A stretch of DNA of 64,000 bases from Fragum whitleyi. Lineage: Eukaryota; Mollusca; Bivalvia; Cardiida; Cardiidae. Below the pieces are notes generated by a model that had not been told where the DNA came from, did no database searches, and saw only the letters and a program-made list of their open reading frames with translations. Location: assembly GCA_948146395.1 (NCBI GenBank), contig OX411543.1, positions 54,850,017-54,914,016 on the forward strand, in the 5' to 3' direction. Shown here in pieces: positions 47,801 to 52,562 of this stretch. The stretch's first letter is position 1. Every line of letters begins with the position of its first letter. The translations under genes were made by a program, and so were the position numbers.

Positions 47801-49445
47801 GTTAGCTCACACGTAAAGTTGTCTTCCCAGTGATAATTGTAGTCGTACATATTGACCACGTGAATAAGCGTCTCTGCATCTGTATCTTCGTGTAAATAAG
47901 TAGTTGCAGGAAGACTTCGAATTTCAATAGGCTGAAATATATAGAAGATATTGAATGAGTGGTCATGGAATATGGAATACCGAATTCATTAAACGAGTCA
48001 TCTATGAACAGATAAAAACGAGGCTGCGCCGAGTTTTTATCTATTTTAGTTGACGAGTTTAATAAATTCGGTATTTCATGAGCACAAATTTTATATTCTA
48101 TACGTAATATGACCCGACTTTTTGCAAAAAATCGTCAAAATTCTTGAAACTCAACTTTTCAATTTTCCGCGAAAATTATAACGCCGTCTAAAACTGACGC
48201 CACAATATATACATTATGACGTATTTTCGCGGTTGTAAAATAGCGTTGCTATTCGCTGTGAGCTCATTTGCATAGTAATTCCACTAGTGTCATAACATCC
48301 GTGTAACATCAAAAATATTAAACGGGGTTATTTCACTCCCTCGTCGTAGGTCATATTTTAAAAAGAATATACGCAGTAGGCTCCTAAGAGTTCCGCCTCA
48401 TTTCACTATTTGAAATTTTAAGAGTTTAGTATCTCCGTGGCTTAGTGGTCAGAGCGTTCATTATAATAATCTGGCAAAACTTTGAAATATTCTCGCTACA
48501 TTGCAAGAATACGAGAAGCACTTGAGTTATTAAAACTCGTTGGTGATAATGGAATGTTAGAATCGACCAAACCCTAATAAAATTCGTCTAATTTTGGTTA
48601 GGGTCAAGAAATGGTCACTAACTTTCTCACCGTATTTCCGAAAAGAAAAAAAGCTTAACATGTCGAAAGTAATTCCATAAGTTTGTTACCTAAAAGGAGA
48701 CCGCTCTGAATTGAGAATGAACAAAATGATTAGAATGGAATATAAGAAATACAGTCAATGAGTCTGTGTGTTGCCTATCTAAAATCTTTGTTTTAAAAGT
48801 ATTCCTTGTGAGCAAAACAATCTTTGGTGCACATCTGACATCTGTTTAACATAACACATAACACATTACTATATAACCCCTCAAAAATATTTTTTCGTTT
48901 CTTGAATAACATTCAATTAACGCGACACTTATTTCTTTGATTTACATAAAAGCATTTTGTAAGTGTTTATCGTATGTTAATAATTCGCGAGATTCGGAGA
49001 ATTAACACGGTTTCCTCTCACGATCCATTCTAAATATGCTTACACTCAGTGAGAGCTTAATCCTACCCTTCACTCTCACAGACTTTCCAGAAAACCAGGG
49101 CTACAGATAGAGGAGGTATTTTGATTTCAAATTAGATTATTTCATTCATATTTGCACAAATCCTATGTCGCGGGTACTCATTGGAATCGTCTTGTCAAGA
49201 CGATTCAAATGAGTACCCACAACACAGGTTTTCAACGAGAAATAAAAAAATTTAGACTGGCTTCACCCCCACTTATCTGTACTTCTGATCCCAACTTACC
49301 CAGTTAGTAAACCAGACACGTGTAAAGAAATCACACGTGGTATTATAACAGGACGCTGATGGGTTGGACACCTCAACTGTCATGTTAAAATCCTCATAAG
49401 GGTAGGATGGAAATATACTGATGTTTCTATCAATGTAGATTTCAC
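23470..49445 (-). CDS. Gene A: cadherin-repeat single-pass membrane protein, 18 exons, 5' incomplete
   Basis: The gene was read as 18 minus-strand exons in this order: 49300-49445, 47718-47931, 46506-46727, 44617-44784, 41115-41240, 40416-40601, 39600-39736, 38285-38477, 35801-35959, 33867-34016, 33376-33531, 32433-32612, 30801-30988, 28687-28790, 25918-26116, 25171-25398, 24215-24432 and 23470-23845. Every junction has GT-AG ends and every phase matches its neighbour, giving about 1,115 residues. Cadherin-type marks include DVNEPPN, FTDLNDNPP, IDENQPP and several LPxTxxVxEDxxxGTxL-like strand starts. Exon 17 holds the single membrane span and exon 18 a Ser/Thr-rich acidic tail. The likely role is calcium-dependent adhesion or cell-surface recognition. 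No start codon or signal peptide is visible, so one or more 5' exons lie at higher coordinates. It is diverged from classical cadherins and I give no gene name. Confidence 0.85.
24215..24432 (-). CDS. Gene A exon 17: juxtamembrane stalk and transmembrane span
   Basis: This exon has 218 nt, phase 0 to phase 2, with an AATTAAAG acceptor and a GTAAGT donor. A Pro/Thr stalk with CTTC is followed by a hydrophobic span WLIAFLIMEAAIVAGLIGHV and then the basic stop-transfer FHFRYRK. This fixes the topology, with the preceding repeats outside the cell. Confidence 0.85.
24995..25152 (+). mobile_element. Family D MITE, right part only
   Basis: It runs from TTTCTGATTCCAGAATGATC to TCGCGTGACGGGTGACATA. 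It ends about 18 bp from the donor of exon 16. Confidence 0.6.
25171..25398 (-). CDS. Gene A exon 16: membrane-proximal extracellular part
   Basis: This exon has 228 nt, phase 0 to phase 0, with a TATTTCAG acceptor and a GTAAGA donor. It encodes 76 codons including CSDADVGDDGFCEFYIVGDG, an acidic loop with paired cysteines. A family D terminus lies about 18 bp beyond the donor. Confidence 0.85.
25527..25760 (+). mobile_element. Family B palindromic MITE
   Basis: It starts at ATGAGCCTGTGCGTGAGATT and includes CAGCCTGTGCATCCGCACAG. Its right end, ATTTCGAATTGTTTAAAATG, is degraded. Confidence 0.65.
25778..25979. repeat. Direct tandem duplication, 101 bp, spanning an exon end
   Basis: The two units (25,778-25,878 and 25,879-25,979) begin ATCAAAGAAAATGCATACTA and end GTCGTTGAGATCCGTAAAT. 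They differ at only about two positions. The right unit contains the real end of exon 15, and the left unit is an extra copy with its own donor. Confidence 0.95.
25918..26116 (-). CDS. Gene A exon 15: repeat end with LNDNPP, duplicated donor
   Basis: This exon has 199 nt, phase 2 to phase 0, with a TTTACAG acceptor and a GTATGT donor. INTTDGTLSLATEWDLESG and VEFTDLNDNPPTVSL are clear cadherin signatures. The last 62 nt and the donor are duplicated downstream at 25,817-25,878. A family E MITE begins about 5 bp before the acceptor. Confidence 0.9.
26121..26545 (+). mobile_element. Family E MITE abutting exon 15
   Basis: It starts AATAGAGGATATTGAATGAG and ends GACGTAGGTCATATTATAAA. It carries the foldback GAGTCATCTATAAACAGATA and its partner. 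Confidence 0.8.
26546..27888. other. Intron sequence, no gene; simple repeats
   Basis: The stretch contains an AATCAGGGATTTTGTA-type inverted region at about 26,905-27,150. A TTA/GTA trinucleotide microsatellite lies at about 27,690-27,775. Otherwise it is AT-rich. Confidence 0.5.
27889..28145 (+). mobile_element. Family B palindromic MITE, complete
   Basis: The ends ATTGAGCCTGTGCGTGACAT and GGAAATCTTACGCACAGGTAC are inverted relatives about 250 bp apart. A 28,365-28,456 fragment of family A follows. Confidence 0.7.
28365..28456 (-). mobile_element. Family A terminal fragment
   Basis: CACTCATTCAATTTCATTCC-like strings run to TATCAATTTCACGATATTCT, the family A end. Confidence 0.6.
28687..28790 (-). 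CDS. Gene A exon 14, short
   Basis: This exon has 104 nt, phase 0 to phase 2, with an AATTAG acceptor and a GTAAGT donor. It reads LPGHELPLYLNVSDPDLEDT, giving the DPD calcium-site pattern. It was found by phase and splice signals only. Confidence 0.75.
29151..29500. mobile_element. Family H MITE (ACAGTCAAAC ends)
   Basis: It begins ACAGTCAAACTTGCTTTAAG and ends near GCAATTTTGACTATA. A shorter copy lies at 38,088-38,238. Confidence 0.55.
29817..30075 (+). mobile_element. Family D MITE, complete copy
   Basis: The ends are ATGACCCGTCATGCGAAAAG and GGTCCCTTTTTGCGGGTCAT, with TTCTGAATCTAGAATGATCA inside. From 30,076 to 30,800 I see only intron sequence, with a C/T-rich patch at 30,326-30,345. 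Confidence 0.75.
30801..30988 (-). CDS. Gene A exon 13: repeat end with DVNEPPN
   Basis: This exon has 188 nt, phase 1 to phase 0, with a GTTTTCAG acceptor and a GTAAGT donor. LDYETRSHYSLEFTIQD followed by YVNVTDVNEPPNLS matches the classical LDYE...Y.L.....D and DxNxxPP signatures, the strongest cadherin evidence in the window. Confidence 0.9.
31009..31165 (+). mobile_element. Family A MITE, left part
   Basis: From ACAGTTCAGAACATCTTGAT it runs through GAATGAGTGTGTAGAGCGAC to GGATGAACAAAAAAGTG. Its end lies about 21 bp from the acceptor of exon 13. Confidence 0.65.
31824..32095. mobile_element. Family I palindromic MITE
   Basis: AACACTTTCCTGTTTTACAA starts it, and AGAAATTGTTTGTCACAAAC marks the palindromic centre. 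A second copy in the other orientation lies at 36,545-36,780. The intervening 31,166-31,823 shows nothing supported. Confidence 0.55.
32433..32612 (-). CDS. Gene A exon 12: cadherin-like repeat opening
   Basis: This exon has 180 nt, phase 1 to phase 1, with a CTTTTCAG acceptor and a GTAAGT donor. LPDTVTVAEDAAIGTSLFDL is followed by FTDPDVGE, a clear cadherin strand pattern with a calcium-site DPD. Confidence 0.85.
33141..33353 (+). mobile_element. Family B palindromic MITE, complete
   Basis: The ends are ATGAGCCTGTGTGTAAAATT and GGAAATGCCACGCACAGGCT. It ends about 23 bp from the donor of exon 11. From 32,613 to 33,140 nothing is recognised. Confidence 0.7.
33376..33531 (-). CDS. Gene A exon 11, acceptor at a MITE edge
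   Basis: This exon has 156 nt, phase 1 to phase 1 with a GTGAGT donor. DDDGVTYSIDVCISDAKHHH fits the centre of a repeat. The acceptor CGAACGCAG coincides with the terminus of a family C MITE (33,532 onward). An AG five bases further in breaks the frame, so this AG is the one that fits. Confidence 0.8.
33532..33657. mobile_element. Family C palindromic MITE touching exon 11
   Basis: It begins CTGCGTTCGGGATTACAACA and ends AAAAATCGTGAACGCAGG. The inner arms are AACTGTTTGAAAGTTATACC and ATATAATTTGCAAACAGTT. Confidence 0.75.
33867..34016 (-). CDS. Gene A exon 10
   Basis: This exon has 150 nt, phase 1 to phase 1, with a TTTTCAG acceptor and a GTAAAT donor. LGDLVFIVNTSDTENDAIIF gives another repeat opening with an acidic loop. 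Confidence 0.8.
34480..35674 (+). repeat. Family J dispersed repeat with about five 160-173-bp internal units
   Basis: The outer ends are GGACCATGATGGTCCTATAT with CGCTCACCTGAG on the left and GAGCACTTTGTGCTCAGGTG on the right. Inside, a unit containing ACCATGGAAACCAGAGTTTT and AAGTTTCAGCTTGATTGGCC repeats, with landmark positions 34,801, 34,971, 35,144, 35,315 and 35,474. A shorter relative lies at 49,654-50,236. No real coding frame is present. Confidence 0.85.
35801..35959 (-). CDS. Gene A exon 9: repeat end with DENQPP hinge
   Basis: This exon has 159 nt, phase 1 to phase 1, with a TATTTAG acceptor and a GTAAGC donor. GTLSVTIDENQPPTLTNLG is the C-terminal strand and inter-repeat linker of a cadherin-type domain. 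Confidence 0.85.
36075..36195. mobile_element. Family C palindromic MITE
   Basis: It starts GCGTCAGGATGACAAAACGG and ends CCGTTTCGTCATCCAAAAT, with TTTTACCCCGCTTTGC inside. Confidence 0.65.
36545..36780. mobile_element. Family I palindromic MITE
   Basis: The ends are AACCCTTTGCTGTT and AACAGGAAAGGGTT. The centre GAAATTGCTTCTGACAAGCA is palindromic. Confidence 0.65.
36905..37640 (-). mobile_element. Family A MITE, inverted, interrupted by a GATCAG-type repeat, plus an extra terminus
   Basis: Right-end strings (ACTCGATCAGCAATTC, TCGCTCTAAATGATCGGC) occur at about 36,913-37,060. The left end runs at 37,375-37,555 to CACGATGTTGTTAACTGT. The insertion between them holds CATCAGACTGCACATGTGTG. A second family A terminus follows at 37,590-37,640. 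Confidence 0.55.
37657..38088 (+). mobile_element. Family A MITE, best complete copy
   Basis: It starts ACAGTTAACAACATCGTGAA and ends CAATATCACGATGTAACTAC, about 430 bp. The central palindrome ATTTTGTTCAGATAGAACAA is followed by AATTAGCGATAT. Confidence 0.85.
38088..38238. mobile_element. Family H MITE, short complete copy
   Basis: The ends ACAGTCAAACCTGTCTTAG and TAAGATAGGTTTGACTGT are near-perfect inverted repeats 150 bp apart. It directly adjoins the family A copy. Confidence 0.8.
38285..38477 (-). CDS. Gene A exon 8: cadherin-like repeat opening
   Basis: This exon has 193 nt, phase 0 to phase 1, with an ACCATAG acceptor and a GTGGGT donor. The reading DASINIHEDTVAETSLFTVA is a textbook cadherin strand A-B start, and SDTDQDQP follows as a likely calcium-site loop. 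Confidence 0.85.
38590..38905. mobile_element. Two SINE copies fused head to head
   Basis: A minus-oriented SINE (38,590 to about 38,808, with B box GGTTCGATCCC on the minus strand) meets an inverted partner running to about 38,905. The arms (CAACCCATTGGTGAGAGA to GAATGAGTGCCGCC and their complement) form a palindrome of about 55 bp around the B box. Family C fragments flank it (38,515-38,560 and 38,905-38,955). Confidence 0.7.
38956..39599. other. Intron sequence, no feature
   Basis: There is a palindromic echo of ACTGCGATTATTGGAGAACA and ATCCAATAAACGTAGTGAAA (about 39,413-39,515), possibly a degraded MITE. No coding signal is present. Confidence 0.4.
39600..39736 (-). CDS. Gene A exon 7: second half of a repeat
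   Basis: This exon has 137 nt, phase 1 to phase 0 (GTAAGT donor). Its end, CEYAQCTYTIHVTAVNN, has the alternating pattern of the last cadherin strands. A family F palindrome starts about 25 bp before its acceptor. Confidence 0.8.
39758..39905. mobile_element. Family F palindromic MITE next to exon 7
   Basis: The outer arms TATATAATACGTACTTAGTG and CACTTAGTACGTATAATAT are inverted. The inner TCTAATGAGGTTGGG and CCGAGTTAGAT also pair. Confidence 0.7.
40345..40408 (+). mobile_element. Family A right-end fragment
   Basis: GTGAGTGTTTGGAATGCTTC runs to TATCGCGATGTTGCTAACTG and stops 8 bp from exon 6. A family C fragment lies just before it (40,288-40,345). Confidence 0.65.
40416..40601 (-). CDS. 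Gene A exon 6: cadherin-like repeat
   Basis: This exon has 186 nt, phase 1 to phase 1, with a TTTCACAG acceptor and a GTAAATG donor. It encodes the CGPIPSCNGTTVTITDEFAV stretch. Family A sequence lies on both sides, starting about 8 bp beyond the donor and about 24 bp before the acceptor. Confidence 0.8.
40625..40800 (+). mobile_element. Family A left-end fragment
   Basis: From TGACACGGTGAAAGGTTTTG it runs through TGATTGAGTGGGAGAAGCGA to the palindrome TATCGCTTATTTCGCTGTGC and its partner. It begins about 24 bp before the acceptor of exon 6. Confidence 0.65.
41115..41240 (-). CDS. Gene A exon 5
   Basis: This exon has 126 nt, phase 1 to phase 1, with a TTATAG acceptor and a GTAGGT donor. It encodes about 41 residues with beta-strand character (ISATVHFWNTTNSTFTIYIC). 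It was found only by splice signals and phase, since no long frame marks it. Confidence 0.7.
41241..43610. other. Large intron part, no feature
   Basis: This AT-rich sequence carries no repeat that I could match to the families here and no exon whose phase would fit gene A. The open frame at 42,632-42,901 has no recognisable feature. Confidence 0.45.
43611..44020. mobile_element. Family C MITE followed by family G repeat
   Basis: The family C part (43,611-43,735) has GAACGGTGCAAACTGTTTGT and TTTGCAAATAGTTTGCATC. The family G part follows with CCGTAACTTGAAAAGTACCT and GTGACGTCATATAAACCCAC. Confidence 0.55.
44075..44605 (-). mobile_element. Family A sequence, one inverted copy plus a terminus next to exon 4
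   Basis: The inverted copy runs about 44,075-44,410. A right-end piece at 44,500-44,602, TTTCACGATGTTAGTAATTG, stops about 15 bp from the exon 4 donor. Confidence 0.5.
44617..44784 (-). CDS. Gene A exon 4: cadherin-like repeat, first half
   Basis: This exon has 168 nt, phase 1 to phase 1, with a TTTCAG acceptor and a GTAAGT donor. The reading TITLDSDDVANLDIVYSM continues the fold from exon 3. A family A terminus lies about 15 bp beyond its donor. Confidence 0.8.
44880..45000 (+). mobile_element. Family A left-end fragment
   Basis: It reads CAGTGAAATTGACAAGTTGA and then diverged family A sequence. Confidence 0.45.
45070..45480 (+). pseudogene. 3' fragment of a second LINE (ORF2 C terminus)
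   Basis: In frame from about 45,078 to a stop at 45,327-45,329, the translation holds HTRIRNNCSTLIHHLLSK, then QCTCGRIEASKHFLLECSNY. This is the Cys-Cys-His-Cys tail with the preceding HxRxRxxCSxLxxHL motif of many animal LINE ORF2 proteins. The upstream part is missing, as in ordinary 5' truncation. It lies in the gene A intron, in the opposite orientation to the gene. Confidence 0.7.
45940..46050 (+). mobile_element. Family A right-end fragment
   Basis: GGAATTAATAAACAGAGCGC runs to GAGTGTCAATTTCACAAAAT. From 46,051 to 46,505 there is nothing further. Confidence 0.45.
46506..46727 (-). CDS. Gene A exon 3: cysteine-rich half repeat
   Basis: This exon has 222 nt, phase 1 to phase 1. Five cysteines include CQDPDCGYLYD and VTCWDGYN, and the end NRAPYYTNLP marks the hinge to the next repeat. 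It is paralogous in layout and phases to the gene B exon at 2,045-2,260. Confidence 0.85.
47053..47470 (+). mobile_element. Family E MITE
   Basis: AATAGAGAATATTGAATGAG at the start and GACGTAAGTCATATTATAAA at the end give a full-length copy. Confidence 0.8.
47718..47931 (-). CDS. Gene A exon 2: cadherin-like repeat
   Basis: This exon has 214 nt, phase 0 in and phase 1 out (GTAAGTAA donor). It begins PIEIRSLPATTYLHEDTDAE, the strand-A pattern that opens a cadherin repeat. A family E MITE begins about 10 bp upstream of its acceptor. Confidence 0.85.
47943..48365 (+). mobile_element. Family E MITE abutting exon 2
   Basis: It runs from TAGAAGATATTGAATGAGTG to CGTAGGTCATATTTTAAAAA. From 48,366 to 49,299 there is only AT-rich intron sequence. 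Confidence 0.8.
49300..49445 (-). CDS. Gene A exon 1 of the visible set
   Basis: This exon has 146 nt, enters in phase 1 (CTAG acceptor) and leaves in phase 0 (GTAAGTTG donor). It encodes 48 codons with the paired cysteines of SASCYNTTCDFF and a beta-rich MTVEV strand. The entering phase shows that an upstream exon must exist. Confidence 0.75.
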
Positions 49446-49653
49446 CTAGAAATAACAAAAGACAAGATGCAACTCGTGTACTACGAATAGAAAAATCTCA
49501 TGAGGCCAAAATAGCCGATTATCTGTCTAACGTTCTTATCATAACAACCCGATACAAATGGCAACAGTGGTCCTAAATCGCTAACCTGAATGAACTGTCT
49601 AAAAGTGTTTAAATTAGGTTTTGAAAAAAGATAATGAGTGGTCACTTGGATAA

Positions 49654-50236
49654 ACAAGAGGGCCATGGTGGCCCTTAATCGCTCACCTGAGATAACTGTC
49701 TTAAGATCTGACCTCTCAACCTAGTGTTAAACCAAACTAGACTGAGATTTCATAAAGACAATCAATCTAAGCAATTTTTTAGATGTTAAGGCAAAAAATA
49801 TGGCCTCTTAAGAGTCTACAAAGTTTTTTCTAAGCTTTAACGCTGTGACCTCATTTTTGACCCCACATGACCGAATTATGAACTTGACCTAGATTTTTTC
49901 AAGTTGACGTAGATTGCATCAAGTCATTGATTCTGACAAATTTTCAGGAGGATTGAGCAAAAAATATGGCTTCTAGAGTGTCTTTAAGGTTTTTCCAAGA
50001 TTTGGCCCTTTACCTCATTTTTTATCCTACTTGACCCAATATTGAACTTGACCGAGATTTCATCAAGACACTGATTCTGACAAATTTTTAGGTTGATTGA
50101 GCAAAAAACTTGGCCTCTAGAGTGTCTACATGGAAAATGTTGACGCCGCACGACGGACGACGGACGCCGGACGATGGACGCCGGACATGATGCGACCACA
50201 AAAGCTCACCTTGAGCACTTCGTGCTCAGGTGAGCT
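49654..50236 (+). repeat. Family J dispersed repeat, short copy
   Basis: AGGGCCATGGTGGCCCTTAA with CGCTCACCTGAG starts it, and GAGCACTTCGTGCTCAGGTG ends it. The GACGGACGACGGACG tract lies just before the right end. A decayed further copy covers 50,240-50,523. Confidence 0.8.
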
Positions 50237-50562
50237 TACAATACTGTTGATTCTAAACAAATAGATAAGCCCTTTGGCCAATTTTCAGGTCGTAGCCTCT
50301 AGATGGCGTACAAGTTTTTTCTCCTAAGATTTGATCCCGGGACCTAGTCCCAGTTGACGTAATTTCAAATTCTGACCAAATTTTAAGTTGATCAGACAAA
50401 AATGTGACCTCTAGAGTGCATATAAGGTAAATGTTGACGACGTAGGAGGCACGCCGGATATGCACCTCTCCACAAAAGCTCGTCCCGAGCACCATGATCA
50501 CTTCGTACTCAAGAAAGCTAAAAACCAAACATGACTATACTCTTTTCTTCATATATATGTAA

Positions 50563-51225
50563 CACGTCACGCGAAAAAGGACCATCTGGAAAGTGCGTAA
50601 AGTGACAACATCTTCAGAGTGTGAGATCTATGCAGAACGCCCAGGACAAAAAAAAAACGCAAATAATAATTTTCTGAATCTAGAAATAGAGGTTATTGAA
50701 TGAGTGGTCATGAATACTGAATTTATTAAACGAGTCATCCTTAAAAAAATAAAAACGAGGCTGTGCGGAGTATTTATCTGTTTATAGATGACGAGTTTAA
50801 TAAATTCTGTATTTTATGAGCACAAATTTCATATTCTATTTATGATATGACCCGATTTTTTGGCGAAAAATCTCCAAAATTCTTGCAATTCGACATTTCA
50901 ATTTTCCGCAAACTTATCACGCCGTTTAAAACTGACGTCACATTATACACATTATGACGTCATTTTTGCGGTTTAAAAATAGCTTAGCTATTCCCTCAGA
51001 GCTCATTTGCATAGTTATTCCACTAGTGTAATAACACCCGTCTAATATCAAAAATATTCAACGGGGTTATTTCACTCTCCCGACGTAGGTCATATTATAA
51101 TTATTATTCTACATTTCTATATATATTTCCGAAATCTGACTCCTTGTTGACATATACTGCATCAAAACCTTGTTCAAATTTTTTATTTTAAGTGTTCCCA
51201 GATGGCCCCTTTTTAGCATGTCGGG
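50563..51225 (+). mobile_element. Family D MITE split by a family E MITE
   Basis: Family D begins with CGTCACGCGAAAAAGGACCA and stops at TTTTCTGAATCTAGA. A full family E copy follows (about 50,687-51,105), and family D resumes as far as GGCCCCTTTTTAGCATGTCG. This nesting gives the relative ages. Confidence 0.75.
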
Positions 51226-51605
51226 TCAAAATTTTATTGTCTTGAAAAAATGAGCATTACTTATTTAACAACATAATGAAAAGTAGTATTTATGCTCTTT
51301 TATGGTCCATTATGTAACACAGGTCACTTATGTAACGCATGTCATTCAGAGAGGTCAATCTGTCATACAGTTCCGCAATCAACTTTGGCGTCACTTATGT
51401 AGCAAGTCCGGAATATTTGGAGTCATTTACGGAATACTGATGGGGTCATTTCCGCGATATACCTGTCACTTATTTAGACCCTTTAGGGTGGTTATCTTAT
51501 TATATATGTATATATATATATATATAAATATCATGTTTGTGTTATAAACGAGTCGAAACTGTACAACATACAGCATTAAGTATTAAGAGTATAAACTGTT
51601 TCACT

Positions 51606-52303
51606 ATGAATTCTCTAAACCGTTGCAAACTTAATCTTTTTGGAGATGTTTATGTTACTGTATGCGACTATAAAAATCAGACATACGTACATATAAGATA
51701 CTTTGAAGATGGAAGAATTCCCACAAAAAAGGGTGTATGTATGCCCCTTCAACGTTGGAAAAGGTTTGTTTATCTTAATATCTACACAGTGTTTTTTGCT
51801 GTTGTTATGTGATTGTATTATTACCAGTTTGAGTAAAATAAACACGCGATTCTATTGGTCTAAGATTGAGTGATTACGAATATGATTTTAAGTTACGTAT
51901 GCGTTAAACTATGTTTTTTTTACACTAACTATTGTGTTAATATTATCTGTATATCCATTACAGGTTCCTTCAAATTATACCCGATGTTTTGTCTAATCGT
52001 GAAAGTAAAGAATGTATGACGCAGCATCTTGGAGGAAACCAGTTCGTTAGCATAACCGATGGGCTTAACGGCGTCGATATTAGAGACTTTTGGTTACCCG
52101 AGGGTGAACTAGAAGTGAAACCTACACGGAGGGGCGTCTTCTTCAAGAACGATGACTTTAAAATTCTCTCAGATTTAGTAGACACTATAAATACATTTAT
52201 ACCAGAACTGGATCATACAGCCGTTTGTATTGAGGAGCACCACAACCAAGAGGGCATGTTACGTTGTGTTGAATGCAATCCAAACGAATATCACTTGGTT
52301 TAA
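51606..52303 (+). CDS. Tandem PC4-domain protein, two exons (51606-51763, 51964-52303)
   Basis: Exon 1 ends at AAAAG/GTTTGT and exon 2 begins after CATTACAG. They join in frame across an Arg codon and give 165 residues. The first half (YVTVCDY, then HIRYFEDG and PTKKGVCMPLQRWKR) and the second (FVSITDG, then VDIRDFWL and KPTRRGVFF) each show the PC4/SUB1 pattern: two antiparallel strands, a D-I-R-like strand, the K-P-x-x-x-G turn and a closing helix. PC4 folds bind single-stranded DNA and assist transcription, normally as a homodimer, so one chain with two copies may act as a built-in dimer. A possible earlier ATG lies at 51,537. The stop overlaps an AATAAA signal. Confidence 0.75.
51764..51963 (+). 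other. 200-bp intron in the PC4 gene
   Basis: GTTTGT donor and CAG acceptor. Frame and domain pattern continue only if it is removed, because read straight through, the first frame stops at 51,810-51,812. Confidence 0.7.
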
Positions 52304-52307
52304 TAAA
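52302..52307 (+). terminator. Poly(A) signal overlapping the PC4 stop
   Basis: AATAAA begins on the second base of the TAA stop codon. A second candidate, AATAAA, lies about 40 nt further on. Confidence 0.6.
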
Positions 52308-52427
52308 TAGAATTGTCGTATATAAGTGTTCACTGTAAAAGTAAAAAATAAAAATGACTTCATTTTATATTGTTTTGTTTTCTTTAATAATGACTTCATA
52401 ACTTAAGATATGGTCACTGGAACAAAA

Positions 52428-52486
52428 TGTGTGTGTGTGTGTGTGTGTGCTCGAGTGCGTGTGTTTGCTTGTGCGTGTGTGCTTGC

Positions 52487-52518
<32 letters not shown>

Positions 52519-52525
52519 GCGTGTC

Positions 52526-52561
<36 letters not shown>
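52428..52561 (+). repeat. GT/GC alternating microsatellite
   Basis: Long (GT)n blocks surround a (GC)n core of about 7 units near 52,485-52,500. Alternating purine-pyrimidine sequence of this kind can adopt Z-DNA. The proline/histidine-free open frames across it are artefacts. Confidence 0.95.
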
Positions 52562-52562
<1 letters not shown>

